Origin: Limimaricola litoreus
Lineage (GTDB): Bacteria; Pseudomonadota; Alphaproteobacteria; Rhodobacterales; Rhodobacteraceae
Length of the DNA: 64,000 nucleotides
Assembly: GCF_024159025.1 (NCBI RefSeq)
Contig: NZ_JAMYXC010000210.1
Span: 1 to 64,000, forward strand
Direction of reading: 5' to 3'
Shown: one piece after another, positions 17,447-25,918 of the stretch
Position numbering within the stretch: the stretch's first letter is position 1
Layout of the letters: each line of letters starts with the position of its first letter
Made by a program: the position numbers and the translations under genes
Notes under the pieces: model-generated
Database searches by the model: none
What the model saw: only the letters and a program-made list of their open reading frames with translations
Told to the model about the DNA's origin: nothing

Positions 17447-18748
17447 TCACCGGTCGACCGCGCTCTCCGGCGCTGATGCCGACGGGGTGTCCGGCTCTGT
17501 CGGGTCGGGCTCCGTGCGCGGGTCGAGCCCCACGGTAACGGGCGAAATGTCAGGGAGCGGCACGAATTTCTCGCGTTCGCCCACGGGCATCTCGGGCCTT
17601 GCTTGGATGTGGACGAGAACGAACAGCGCATAAGCGATCGCGATGGCGGATTCGAATAGGAAGAACGAGAACGGTCCGTAAAGCGACATGAGGGCCGAGG
17701 CGAGCAACGGGCCGATCGCCGCGCCGATCGAATAGACCATCAGCAGCCGCCCCGAGGCCGCGACGTAGTATCTCTTGTCCAGCCGGTCGAAGGTCTGCGC
17801 GACGCAGAGCGGGTAGACACTGCTGATGGCACCGCCAAAGACCAGCGCCATGAGCATCAGGGCGGGCAGAGACACCTCGTTCGCGATCGACTTCGATAGC
17901 AGACCCCACGACACGCCCACCCCGATCAGCATCAAGGACATGACGATCCGCCGGTCGAACATGTCCGCCAGTATGCCGATAGGCACCTGAAAGCTCAGCC
18001 CGCCGAGCACCACGGTGCTCATGAACAGCGCAGCCTCCGTCACGCTCAGCCCGATCTGGCGGGCAAAGACGACCCCCAGGGCGTAGAAGGAGCCGACGAG
18101 AATGCCCGCCACGCCGGCGCCGACCACGCCGACGCGGGAGGCTTCGAACAGCTCCTTCACGTTCAGAACGCGCAACTCGCCCAGGCTCGGCTCTCCCAGG
18201 GTCGTCAGGGCCACGGGAACGAGCGACAGTCCGATCAGCGCCGCCGACATCATCAGAAGATCGCTTCCCGCGACGGGGGCTGTGTTCACCAAGGTCTGGC
18301 CAAGGGCGATGGCGAGGTAGAAGGTCAGCATGTAATAGCCGAGAACGCGGCCGCGGGTTTCGTTGCTGCTGCGATCGTTGAGCCAGCTTTCGATCGCCGT
18401 CGTCATGCCGGCGATGCAGAACCCGTTGACGAGCCTCAGCATCATCCAGGCCGCCGGGTTGAAGAAGAACGCATAGGCCAGACAGATCGCGGCGGTGAGC
18501 GCGGCAAAGGCCGAGAATGCCCGGATATGTCCGATCCGCAGGATGACGTGCTTGCACTTCATCCCACCGAAAGCGAGACCGAGGTAATAGGCCGCCATGA
18601 TCGCGCCCGTCAGCGCGACCGGATAGCCCCCGGCTTCCATGCGAAGCGGCAGAACGACGCCGAGCAGGCTGTTTCCGGCCATGAAGGCTGTCGTGCCGCC
18701 GAGCAGCGATTTCACGGGCGCCAGGAGTTCGCGTAGTTTGTATGCCAT
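17447..18748 (-). CDS. MFS transporter, YcaD-like
   Basis: A 433-residue permease with twelve predicted hydrophobic segments in two blocks of six, separated by a loop near residues 195-215 (GEPSLGELRVLNVKEL). Conserved pieces include MKCKHVILRIGHIRAF (motif A-like loop 2-3), ESWLNDRSSNETRGRVLGYY in the helix 4-5 region and FDRRIVM in the second half. These fit the YcaD branch of the major facilitator superfamily, whose substrates are unknown. The C-terminal tail is Pro/Glu-rich and cytosolic. GGAG is 6 bases before the ATG. Confidence 0.85.
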   Translation of the reverse strand: MAYKLRELLAPVKSLLGGTTAFMAGNSLLGVVLPLRMEAGGYPVALTGAIMAAYYLGLAFGGMKCKHVILRIGHIRAFSAFAALTAAICLAYAFFFNPAAWMMLRLVNGFCIAGMTTAIESWLNDRSSNETRGRVLGYYMLTFYLAIALGQTLVNTAPVAGSDLLMMSAALIGLSLVPVALTTLGEPSLGELRVLNVKELFEASRVGVVGAGVAGILVGSFYALGVVFARQIGLSVTEAALFMSTVVLGGLSFQVPIGILADMFDRRIVMSLMLIGVGVSWGLLSKSIANEVSLPALMLMALVFGGAISSVYPLCVAQTFDRLDKRYYVAASGRLLMVYSIGAAIGPLLASALMSLYGPFSFFLFESAIAIAYALFVLVHIQARPEMPVGEREKFVPLPDISPVTVGLDPRTEPDPTEPDTPSASAPESAVDR

Positions 18749-18839
18749 GGCCTGCTCCGCAATCTTGTCCCCGGACGGGACAATTCATTTCGAACGTGAA
18801 GGCGGTCCGGCGATTGAGGGCCGCGCCGGGACCGCATCA

Positions 18840-18868
18840 ATGAAAATACCCCGGCCGAAGCCGGGGCA
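18840..18868 (-). terminator. Intrinsic terminator of the dps-like gene
   Basis: CCCCGGC/GCCGGGG forms a perfect 7-base stem (18849-18866). On the minus strand the loop is the very stable TTCG tetraloop and the stem is followed by TATTTTCATT. It lies 34 bases after the end of the Dps-like gene on that strand. Confidence 0.8.
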
Positions 18869-18900
18869 TTTCCTTTGCCTGGTGCCGCGACGGGCCGCGT

Positions 18901-19398
18901 TCATGCGGCTGTCGCTCGTAGCATCCAGGCCGCCTTGTCGTGGAATGCCGCGCGCTCCGTCGCGAGGTCGGCGGTGACCGGATCGCCCGAAATCTCGGCG
19001 GCCTCCACGAGGGCATAAAAGCGCCGCGACAGCGCCTCGTGATCCGACAACAGCCCCCTGACCATCTCGTCCGCCGTCAGATCCGCACCCGTGTCCAGGC
19101 CGTCGATCATCCGGACAGGCTTCACTGAGGCGCGTTTTCCCAGGGCCCTGATGCGTTCGGCCAGAACATCCGCGGCGGTGAACATGTCGGTGTAGTGCTC
19201 TTCGGTCATCTGGTGCAGCGGGTAGAACATTGCGCCCACCACGTTCCAGTGGCAGGCATGGGTCTTCAGCACGAGGCGGTAGGTGTCCGTCAGAGCATCG
19301 GACAGGGCGTCGGCAATGGCCACGGCATTGCGGTCGACGGGTTTGGCGTCTTCGGAGTATCGGCCGTGCTTCATGGTGATCGTCAATGGTGCCTCCAT
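18901..19398 (-). CDS. dps: Dps-family ferritin-like DNA-binding protein
   Basis: A 165-residue protein, normal length for Dps. The four-helix bundle includes LVLKTHACHWNVVGAMF, then HQMTEEHYTDMFTAADVLAERIRALG, which supply the His/Asp/Glu ferroxidase ligands at the dimer interface (H of HWN; D of YTDMF and E of LAER). Dps dodecamers oxidise and store iron using H2O2 and protect DNA. I used the ATG at 19398; no good ribosome site precedes it, and a start at the internal ATG 19374 (MKHGRYSED) is possible. It has its own terminator. Confidence 0.88.
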   Translation of the reverse strand: MEAPLTITMKHGRYSEDAKPVDRNAVAIADALSDALTDTYRLVLKTHACHWNVVGAMFYPLHQMTEEHYTDMFTAADVLAERIRALGKRASVKPVRMIDGLDTGADLTADEMVRGLLSDHEALSRRFYALVEAAEISGDPVTADLATERAAFHDKAAWMLRATAA

Positions 19399-19581
19399 CG
19401 TTAGAGAAAAGATTTGGGGCGGCATTCCGAAATGGGCGCGGGATCGGGGCGCCGGCATCTGTTTCGAATAAAGTTCATTTTGGCGCCACGAATGATCGTC
19501 GTGGTGGTCTGTTCGTCCTGAGCGCCTACCCATTTATCCGCTGCATCACGCTACATGATGTTCATTCCGGGGGGGGCTTCA

Positions 19582-19800
19582 TTAATGGTTCGCCTTTTCG
19601 AAGCAGACATGTTTGGCCCGATGCCGCAAAGATCTCGCGGGGGGCAGCCCACCGATACGGCGCGCTTTCGGACCCGGCGAGCGATCGGCCAACGCGATGG
19701 GGTCGGGCCCGCCTCCGTCATCCTCCCAGCGGGCAATGCATGTGCCATTGGGCGCGGTTTCAATGGTTGGCGGGTTTTCGATATTCATCTGGTAAAACAT
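19582..19800 (-). CDS. Small hypothetical protein
   Basis: A 72-residue frame starting MFYQMNIENPPTIET, with GAGGA about 8 bases before the ATG. The first 35 residues (NGTCIARWEDDGGGPDP) look protein-like and acidic; the rest is basic (LPPARSLRHRAKHV). No family recognised. It lies between two stress-associated genes on the same strand, and the flanking 19399-19581 and 19801-19912 show nothing else. Could be a true small gene or a chance frame. Confidence 0.3.
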   Translation of the reverse strand: MFYQMNIENPPTIETAPNGTCIARWEDDGGGPDPIALADRSPGPKARRIGGLPPARSLRHRAKHVCFEKANH

Positions 19801-19912
19801 TATCTCGATCCTCATTGCGCGGGGTTGAATGCGATAGGTGAACAGGACCGGCGGCGGGCGTGTCCGGCGCATGGTGCTGGCCCGCCGGACGCCGGAAAGG
19901 CAATTTCGCTCC

Positions 19913-20176
19913 TTACGTCCTGTAGGTCGGCCCCATGCTTTGCATGCGCAGATCGCGATCGCCCAACGAACCGACAAGGCGCGGAATATCCGCTCGATGG
20001 ATTCCGATATCGTCGAGCATCTTGTCATCCATCGCTTGAAGGTCGAATATCATGCGGCGTCGTTGCAGTTGCTTGCGCACCCACCGGAAAAGAACCGTGA
20101 AGATGGAGCCGTTCATTTGAGTCTTGCTCTTCCGAATGGAGGTATCGATCATTTCGCGCGTGATGTATATTGACAT
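19913..20176 (-). CDS. DUF1127 (YjiS-like) small protein, second copy
   Basis: An 87-residue basic protein: FRWVRKQLQRRRMIFDLQAM, then DDKMLDDIGIHRADI is the DUF1127 core (residues about 30-65). It is a paralogue of the protein at 16555-16857, with the same arrangement: an RNA element with promoter and terminator ends about 130 bases upstream on the same strand. Related alphaproteobacterial proteins have been linked to RNA decay and membrane or oxidative stress; nothing here fixes the function. Confidence 0.75.
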   Translation of the reverse strand: MSIYITREMIDTSIRKSKTQMNGSIFTVLFRWVRKQLQRRRMIFDLQAMDDKMLDDIGIHRADIPRLVGSLGDRDLRMQSMGPTYRT

Positions 20177-20305
20177 GTTCTTTCAGCCCTGAATTTACTG
20201 ATGCCGGGACGACTGGCGCCGTTTCACACGAAAGCAAGACCCGCGAACGCGTGCCCTGTATTGCGGATATGACGCCTTTGTCGTGTCGATTGGATCTGTG
20301 AGAGA

Positions 20306-20420
20306 TCAAAAACCCCCGAGACGTGAACAAGCACCATGGCTTGCCCGCCCGGGGTTACCGGCGGTTCAGTAGCTTTCCTGCGGTGAGCAGGAACCTCTTA
20401 TGAGTGCTGAACATGGTCAT
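20306..20420 (-). ncRNA. Candidate small RNA or leader upstream of DUF1127, copy 2
   Basis: Paralogue of the element at 16993-17110. The stems are kept while the loops differ: the CCTGC/GCAGG hairpin has loop TCACC here and TTTTC there, and the enclosing 7-base stem has a G-C pair replaced by G-U. The terminator is better than in copy 1: an imperfect long stem (CCCCGGGCGGG opposite CGTCTCGGGG, with an inner GCAAGC/GCTTG part) followed by TTTTTGATC on the minus strand. The end lies about 130 bases before the DUF1127 start at 20176. Confidence 0.65.
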
Positions 20421-20426
20421 GGCTCG

Positions 20427-20455
20427 GATATAGGAGGTCCAAAAAAATAAGCAAG
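20427..20455 (-). promoter_or_regulatory. Promoter of RNA copy 2
   Basis: CTTGCT (20450-20455) and TATATC (20427-20432), 17 bases apart, read on the minus strand, aligned with the promoter of copy 1. The remaining gap to the next gene (20456-20682) shows no gene; a tRNA T-arm-like GGTTCGAGTCC there does not fold as a tRNA. Confidence 0.45.
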
Positions 20456-20682
20456 CCTCTCCCTGAGGGCTAGGAAGAAATCTTCCAAAAAGACAGGAGG
20501 GCAATCACAGATCGCTCCCAGTTCTTCGGTTTTTCCCCGCGGTTCGGTCAAACGCAATATGCCGGACCATGAAATGGAGACGCCATGGCGATATTTGCGA
20601 AACGGGGACTCGAACCGGCGCGGGGCCTGCTGTATCGACCCGCCATGCGCTGCCTGTTTTCACGCGTCAGGAATGATCCCAA

Positions 20683-21030
20683 ATGAAAAGAACGATTTCG
20701 AGTGCCATCCTTCTCGCACTGTCCTCCTCGGCGGCTCTGGCCGATACATCGCTCTCGGTCGGCCTGCAGCTGGTCGACGCGCAGCTGACGACCAGCACCT
20801 ATGCCTGCGGGGAAATCCCCTCCATCGAAGTGCGGTATGTCCTGTCGGGTGCCGAAAGCCTGGCGCTTGTCCCGGTCGAGGACGAGCAGCGCATCTTCGT
20901 CCAGGTGGTGGCCGCGTCGGGCGCGCGCTATGTCTCCGGGCAATACGAATGGTGGGTCAAGGGCGAGGACGGCATGCTCACCGACCTCATCGCCGAAGAC
21001 AGGCTCATGACCTGCGAGGCCGAAAGCTGA
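20683..21030 (+). CDS. MliC-family (C-type lysozyme inhibitor-like) exported protein
   Basis: A 115-residue protein with an N-terminal signal peptide (MKRTISSAILLALSSSAALA, cleavage near ALADTS). The mature part contains YACG near residue 41 and the pattern ASGARYVSGQYEWWVKGEDG, matching the SASGARY...WWTKG core of MliC/PliC lysozyme inhibitors. Two cysteines (in YACGE and MTCEAE) probably form the family disulfide. There is no lipobox cysteine after the signal, so it is likely a soluble periplasmic version. It lies alone between convergent-facing neighbours. Confidence 0.75.
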   Translation: MKRTISSAILLALSSSAALADTSLSVGLQLVDAQLTTSTYACGEIPSIEVRYVLSGAESLALVPVEDEQRIFVQVVAASGARYVSGQYEWWVKGEDGMLTDLIAEDRLMTCEAES

Positions 21031-21108
21031 CGATCGCTCGGGAGAGGCAACCGGGGGCTTGCGCCTGATCGCGCAGGGGCCCGACCGGCCTTGTGCACCG
21101 GTGGAACG

Positions 21109-22968
21109 CTAGGCACGATCGACCGGCTCGGGCGCGATGGCGGCGACGATGGCCTCGCGCCCGCCCGCATCGCGCGCGGCGACGATCTGTTTTGAAAGGC
21201 GGGCGGCGTCTTTTTCGCGCACATGTTGCACCACACTGCTCGCCGCCTCATTGGCATGGCCAAGCGCTTGCAAGGTCAGCTCTCCCATGGACAGGGAGGA
21301 GAGCAGTGTCTCTCGCACGATCGCCTCCGGAGGAACCCCTTCGGCCGCAAGCCGGACCGCGTGAATGCGATCATGGGCCCGGACGACGAGGGCGGGGCTC
21401 GGGAACTGGCGGCGCAGGAGCCGGACGATGCGAAGCGTCGTGTCGGGATCGTCGGTCGCAACCACGATCACCTCTGCGCGGCCGGCGCCCGCGGCCTGCA
21501 GAACCTCGGCCCGCGTGCCATCGCCGAAATGAACCCGCGCGCCGAAGCGTTTCGCTTCGCGGATGCGGTCGGCGTCATGATCGAGCAAGGTGACGTTGTA
21601 CTTCTCGAGGAGCGGCTGCGCGACGAGTTGCCCGACCCGGCCGAACCCGATCACCAGCACCGATCCGTCGGCATCCGAGTATTCCTCGTCGATTGTCTCG
21701 CGTTTCTGCTCGCTGGCCACCATGCGATAGGCGCGGTCGGACTGTGAGGAAAGGGCCATCGACAGGGTGACGATCGTCACCACGACCGAGGCCACGTCGC
21801 CCGGCAGGATCAGGGCGGCGCTGGCGGCGGCGAAGAGGACGAAGCCGAACTCGCCATGTTGCGCCATGGCGAAGGCGATCCGAAGCGCGATCCGGTGTTC
21901 GGTGCCGAAGGCGCGATTGACCGCGTAGATGGCGAGACCCTTGAGCACGATCAGCAGCGGCACCGCAATCGCGATCACCAGCCAGTTCTGGGCCACGGCG
22001 TTCAGATCGAGCGACAGGCCGACCGCCACGAAGAACAGCCCCATGAACAGGCCCCGGAACGGCTCTATATCCGCCTCCACCTCGTGGCGAAACGAGGAGT
22101 CGGCCAGCATTACGCCGGCGATGAAGGCCCCCATCGCATAGGACAGGCCGACCGAGGCCATCACCAGGGCTGCGAACACCACGACGCCGAGCGCCGCGGC
22201 CGTCATCAGCTCGGGCGTGCGTGTGCGCGCGATGACCCGGAACATCGGGTCCAGCGCATAGCGGCCGATCGTGATCAGCAGCGCGATGGCGCCAAGGCCC
22301 AATGCAAGTGCACGCGCATTATCGGCCCAGCTTGCGTCCACGCCCGATGGTGCCAGAAGCGTGACAAGCAGCAGCAGCGGTACGATGGCCAGATCCTCGA
22401 ACAGCAGCACCGCGATGGCGGTCTGCCCGAAGGGCGTGTCCCTCTCGCCGCTCTCGTCGATTTCGCGCATCACGAGGGCGGTCGACGACAGGGCGAGCCC
22501 CAGTCCGATGATAAGGGCCGCGCGCCAGTCGAGGCCGAAGAGCAGGGCCGGCACCGCGAGCAGGACCGCACAAGCAAGCACCTGCGCCAGCCCTCTCCCG
22601 AAGATGGTGCCGCGCATCTCCCACAGGCGGGCAGGCCGAAACTCGAGACCGATCACGAACAGGAACAGGACCACGCCGAACTCGGCGAAATGCAGCAGTT
22701 CCCCTGGATGCCGCGTGAAAGAGAACGACAGGCCTATGCCCGCGGCGATCCCGGCGACGAGGTAGCCGATCACCGTGCCCAGCCCCAGCGCGCGCGACAA
22801 GGGCACGAACAGGCAGGCGAGCGCGATTAGCGCGAGGGCTTCGAGAAAGGCGATCTCCATGCCGACGAGCCCTAGGACGGTGGGCCCTTCGGTCTCCCCC
22901 GCGGCAAGGGCAGGAGCCGCGCAAGCCATCAGGCCGAGCGTGATCGGCGGAACGAGGCGAAGGCTCAT
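21109..22968 (-). CDS. Kef-type K+/H+ antiporter (CPA2 with RCK_N domain)
   Basis: A 619-residue protein, the length of E. coli KefB/KefC. After a signal-like first segment come about 12 membrane helices of a CPA2 exchanger, then an RCK_N domain (SVLVIGFGRVGQLV, about residue 408) that binds nucleotide or glutathione ligands. The loop FRHEVEADIEPFRGL closely matches the HALESDIEPFKGL regulatory loop of KefC. Kef systems expel K+ and acidify the cytoplasm when glutathione adducts of electrophiles bind. An FMN reductase gene is divergent from it, as KefC has the flavoprotein partner KefF in E. coli, and quinone-detoxification genes follow. Start ATG 22968 has GGTGAG 6 bases upstream. Confidence 0.85.
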   Translation of the reverse strand: MSLRLVPPITLGLMACAAPALAAGETEGPTVLGLVGMEIAFLEALALIALACLFVPLSRALGLGTVIGYLVAGIAAGIGLSFSFTRHPGELLHFAEFGVVLFLFVIGLEFRPARLWEMRGTIFGRGLAQVLACAVLLAVPALLFGLDWRAALIIGLGLALSSTALVMREIDESGERDTPFGQTAIAVLLFEDLAIVPLLLLVTLLAPSGVDASWADNARALALGLGAIALLITIGRYALDPMFRVIARTRTPELMTAAALGVVVFAALVMASVGLSYAMGAFIAGVMLADSSFRHEVEADIEPFRGLFMGLFFVAVGLSLDLNAVAQNWLVIAIAVPLLIVLKGLAIYAVNRAFGTEHRIALRIAFAMAQHGEFGFVLFAAASAALILPGDVASVVVTIVTLSMALSSQSDRAYRMVASEQKRETIDEEYSDADGSVLVIGFGRVGQLVAQPLLEKYNVTLLDHDADRIREAKRFGARVHFGDGTRAEVLQAAGAGRAEVIVVATDDPDTTLRIVRLLRRQFPSPALVVRAHDRIHAVRLAAEGVPPEAIVRETLLSSLSMGELTLQALGHANEAASSVVQHVREKDAARLSKQIVAARDAGGREAIVAAIAPEPVDRA

Positions 22969-23209
22969 ACGCGGCTCACCCCGCCTGTGCTTGCGCCGGT
23001 CCTGCGATCCGCCTGTTTGTTGCAGGACTGGACAGACCCCGGATTGCAAGCCTCTGACGCCGGGCGGCAGCGGACCGCTCGCAAGGAGGCCCGGGCTTGA
23101 TGCCGCGCATGACATGCGCCCCATTCGAACTTCATGCGAAACCTTTCTTTCCCGGCGTTGCAGTCGACCATCACGGATCGACCTAGATCGGTGCCTGCCG
23201 ATCGGAAGT

Positions 23210-23227
23210 GGTTACCGATTGGTAACC
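23210..23227. promoter_or_regulatory. Palindrome GGTTACC-N4-GGTAACC upstream of the FMN reductase gene
   Basis: A perfect 7-base inverted repeat with a 4-base spacer, 84 bases before the FMN reductase start, in the 342-base gap between the Kef-like and reductase genes (no other feature seen there). The GTTACC-N4-GGTAAC form fits HxlR/DUF24 operators, and a near copy lies before the HxlR gene of this island (26299-26314). Confidence 0.55.
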
Positions 23228-23310
23228 GACCCGTGCCGTCGATGAACGCGAAAAAAACGGTGGGAGACATTGCGTCTCGTCCTAGGTGAGACCCAGCAGA
23301 GGAGAACGGT

Positions 23311-23868
23311 ATGCGCATTCTGGGAATATCGGGGAGCCTGCGGCAAGGGTCCTACAACACCGCCCTGTTGCGCGCGGCGCAGGAATTGATGCCCGATGGC
23401 GCGACACTTGCCGAAGGCAGCATTGCGGATATCCCGCTTTACAACGGCGATGAGGAAGCGGCTTCAGGAATACCCGCTGCTGTCGAAACGCTGAAGGACC
23501 AGATCGCCAAGGCCGATGGCCTGCTGCTTTTCACGCCCGAGTACAACAACTCCATCCCCGGCGTGTTCAAGAACGCGATCGATTGGACCAGCCGCCCCGC
23601 GAAGGACATCAGCCGCGTCTTCGGCGGCAAGCCGGTGGCCGTGCTCGGCGCCTCGCCCGGCGGGTTCGGCACGATCCTGTCGCAGGATGCCTGGTTGAGC
23701 GTGCTTCGAACCCTGGGGACACGCCCATGGTGCGAGGGGCGACTCATGGTGGCGCGAGCGGGCAACGTGTTCGACGACCAGGGACGCATGACGGACGATC
23801 AGATGCGCGACAGGCTGAAGCGGTTTCTGGCCGGTTTCTCCGCCTTCGCGGCGGCGCAATCCGACTAG
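23311..23868 (+). CDS. NADPH-dependent FMN reductase / quinone-azo reductase
   Basis: A 185-residue flavodoxin-fold protein. It has the FMN phosphate loop GISGSLRQGSYNTALL at the N-terminus and the FTPEYNNSIPGVFKNAIDW motif (about residues 73-92) that characterises the YieF/ChrR/Lot6 reductases. These perform two-electron reduction of quinones, azo dyes, chromate or flavin. AGGAGA lies 5 bases before the ATG. Its promoter region carries a palindrome like the one before the HxlR gene, suggesting induction by electrophiles; the divergent Kef-type antiporter fits that. Confidence 0.87.
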   Translation: MRILGISGSLRQGSYNTALLRAAQELMPDGATLAEGSIADIPLYNGDEEAASGIPAAVETLKDQIAKADGLLLFTPEYNNSIPGVFKNAIDWTSRPAKDISRVFGGKPVAVLGASPGGFGTILSQDAWLSVLRTLGTRPWCEGRLMVARAGNVFDDQGRMTDDQMRDRLKRFLAGFSAFAAAQSD

Positions 23869-23899
23869 GTAAAAGTACTCTTATCGAGGGGCGGATCAC

Positions 23900-24292
23900 A
23901 TGGACGAACCCGCACATCGCAGCACGCATGAGGTCTTCGAGGATCATCTCGATCTGGCGCAGCAGGGGCGGTTCGAGGAGGACATCGCGCGCAACTTCTC
24001 TGAAGATTGCGTGGTGCTGACCAATCGCGGTGTTTTTCATGGGCATGAGGGCCTGCGCCAGCTGGCCGGCATGCTGCAGAACGAAATTCCCGACGCGGAG
24101 TATGGATACATCAACCGACTCGTCGAGGGGCGCTTCGCCTTGCTCGAATGGACGGCCGATTGCGGCGCGGTCGCGGTGCATGACGGCGCGGATTCCTTCG
24201 TGATCGAAGACGGCAAGGTTGTCGCACAGACGATCCATTACACCTTGAGCCTGCGCGATCCGAAGGCGCTTTCACACGGTGCCGCCTCCTAG
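23900..24292 (+). CDS. SnoaL-like / NTF2-like protein
   Basis: A 130-residue protein with the cone-shaped NTF2-like fold pattern: an N-terminal helix (THEVFEDHLDLAQQGRFEEDIARN), NFSEDCVVLTNRGVFHGHEGLR, and C-terminal strands (FALLEWTADCG ... DSFVIEDGKVVAQTIHYTL). The family includes small cyclases, isomerases and proteins without known activity. It is 31 bases after the FMN reductase and 43 before the GST, so probably in the same transcript. Substrate unknown. Confidence 0.75.
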   Translation: MDEPAHRSTHEVFEDHLDLAQQGRFEEDIARNFSEDCVVLTNRGVFHGHEGLRQLAGMLQNEIPDAEYGYINRLVEGRFALLEWTADCGAVAVHDGADSFVIEDGKVVAQTIHYTLSLRDPKALSHGAAS

Positions 24293-24335
24293 GCAACTGC
24301 AACCCGGTTCAAACGATTTCAAAAGGATATCAATC

Positions 24336-24965
24336 ATGCCGATGCTCTACACCATGCCTGGAACCTGCTCGTTATCGCCGAACATCGCCGTGGCCTGGCT
24401 CGATGCGCCGGTCGAGGTTCATGCCATGGCCTACGGCGATCACAAGAAGGACGACTATCTGGCGATCAATCCGAAGGGAAAGGTCCCGGCGCTGCGCTTC
24501 GATGATGGCGACGTGCTGACCGAAGCCTCGGCGATCCTCGCGTGGCTCGGGGCCGCGCATGGCGGCGAAGGCTATGCGCGCGATACGAAGCTCGGCCGCA
24601 AGGAAGCCGAGGCGCTGTCCTACATGACCTCGGAGGTTCACGCCGATTATGGCGGACATTTCGGGCCCCAGAACTTCGCCGAAACGGATGCGGCGATCGA
24701 GGAGGTCAGGCGCAAGACCTACGAGAAGCTCGACGGTCACTACCGGCGGATAGACGGCATCCTGAACGATAATGGCGGCGAATGGTATCTCGGCCAGCGC
24801 AGCTTTGCCGACACGTTCCTCTATGTGCTGACGCGCTGGATCGAGAAGACGCCCCTGTCCTTCGACGATTACCCGGCCCTGAAAAAGCATCTCGGGCGCA
24901 TGGAGGCCGACGAGGGGGTCCAGCTGGCGCTGAAGCGCCAGAACATGGAGCCGATCGGGGCATGA
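24336..24965 (+). CDS. Glutathione S-transferase (beta-class-like)
   Basis: A 209-residue GST. The N-terminal thioredoxin domain begins MPMLYTMPGTCSLSPNIAV; Cys11 in TCSLSPN is the position of the catalytic cysteine of bacterial beta-class GSTs, and NPKGKVPAL with the later LTEASAILAWL bind glutathione. The C-terminal helical domain has NNGGEWYLGQRSFADTFLYV, a typical N-capping box region. It conjugates or carries electrophiles with glutathione, consistent with the Kef/quinone context. An in-frame start at 24279 would overlap the previous gene and is rejected. The stop overlaps the next start by 4 bases (ATGA). Confidence 0.87.
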   Translation: MPMLYTMPGTCSLSPNIAVAWLDAPVEVHAMAYGDHKKDDYLAINPKGKVPALRFDDGDVLTEASAILAWLGAAHGGEGYARDTKLGRKEAEALSYMTSEVHADYGGHFGPQNFAETDAAIEEVRRKTYEKLDGHYRRIDGILNDNGGEWYLGQRSFADTFLYVLTRWIEKTPLSFDDYPALKKHLGRMEADEGVQLALKRQNMEPIGA

Positions 24966-25918
24966 GCGGGTCGGTCGCGAAAGGCTGGCCGCCGTTGCCC
25001 TATGCCGATTGGGCCGAGACCTGCGGCATGTTGCACATGGCGTCGCAGATCCTGGGCAAGTATCGCCTCGCGCATACGCCATGGGTCAATCATTCCTGGC
25101 ATGCGACGCTTTACGTCACGCCGCGCGGTCTGAGCACGGGCCCGGTGCATGAGGCCAAGGGCTGCTTCAGCCTCGATCTGGATCTCGTCGCGCACCGGTT
25201 GGTCGTTCAGGCCGATGGCGGCGCACAGGACGGCTTTGCGCTCGAAGCGATGAGCGTGGCGGATTTCCTGGCGCGCACGCGCGCGGCGGTCGAGAGATGC
25301 GGGGGGACGTTCGATATTCACGGCGCGCCGAACGAGATGCCGAACGCGGTGCCCTTTGCCGAAGACACCGAAACGCGCCCCTATGATGCCGAGGCGGTAT
25401 CCCGATATCACGGCGCGCTCTTGCGCATCGTCCCGGTGTTCGAGCGTTTCCGTACCGGCTTTCTCGGCAAGGTCTCGCCCGTGCATCTGTTCTGGGGCTC
25501 GTTCGATCTGGCTGTGACGAGGTTCACGGGGCGGCGCGCGCCGCTGCACCCCGCGGGCATCCCGAATCTGCCGGATGACGTGGCGCAGGAGGCCTATAGC
25601 CACGAGGTCTCGTCGGCGGGATTCTGGCCGGGCGGCAACGGCGTGGATGAGCCGATGTTCTACTCCTATGCCTATCCGGCCCCGGATGGGTTTGCCGATC
25701 AGCCGGTCGCGCCGGCAGAAGCGCGGTTCGACGAGACGCTTGGGGAATTCCTGCTGCCCTATGCGGCCGTTCAGGCAAGCGACGACCCCGCGGCCATGCT
25801 GATGTCCTTTTTACAATCGACCTACGAGGCGGCGGCGAAGACGGGCGGCTGGGATCGGTCCAGCCTCGAATGCGCGTTCGGGCGGCCCGGCGTGCCTCGC
25901 CCCGTTCACCGGGATTGA
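24962..25918 (+). CDS. DUF5996 family protein
   Basis: A 318-residue soluble protein that starts with the ATGA overlap of the GST gene. The N-terminal WPPLPYADWAETCGMLH, LAHTPWVNHSWHATLYVTP and the C-terminal HEVSSAGFWPGGNG and FYSYAYPAP are hallmarks of DUF5996, a family of unknown function rich in aromatic residues. No catalytic motif can be named. Its place in a detoxification transcript suggests a related role. Its stop directly abuts the stop of the convergent HxlR gene. Confidence 0.75.
   Translation: MSGSVAKGWPPLPYADWAETCGMLHMASQILGKYRLAHTPWVNHSWHATLYVTPRGLSTGPVHEAKGCFSLDLDLVAHRLVVQADGGAQDGFALEAMSVADFLARTRAAVERCGGTFDIHGAPNEMPNAVPFAEDTETRPYDAEAVSRYHGALLRIVPVFERFRTGFLGKVSPVHLFWGSFDLAVTRFTGRRAPLHPAGIPNLPDDVAQEAYSHEVSSAGFWPGGNGVDEPMFYSYAYPAPDGFADQPVAPAEARFDETLGEFLLPYAAVQASDDPAAMLMSFLQSTYEAAAKTGGWDRSSLECAFGRPGVPRPVHRD

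Noticed and set aside
17109-17633. Plus-strand 174-codon frame overlapping RNA copy 1 and the end of the MFS gene
   Set aside because: No ribosome site or domain; it overlaps the conserved RNA promoter and is antisense to the MFS gene.
20604-20618. tRNA T-arm-like sequence (GGTTCGAGTCC on the minus strand), possibly the end of a tRNA gene or attachment site
   Set aside because: Only two base pairs of the T-stem can form, and no matching acceptor, anticodon or D-arm is present.
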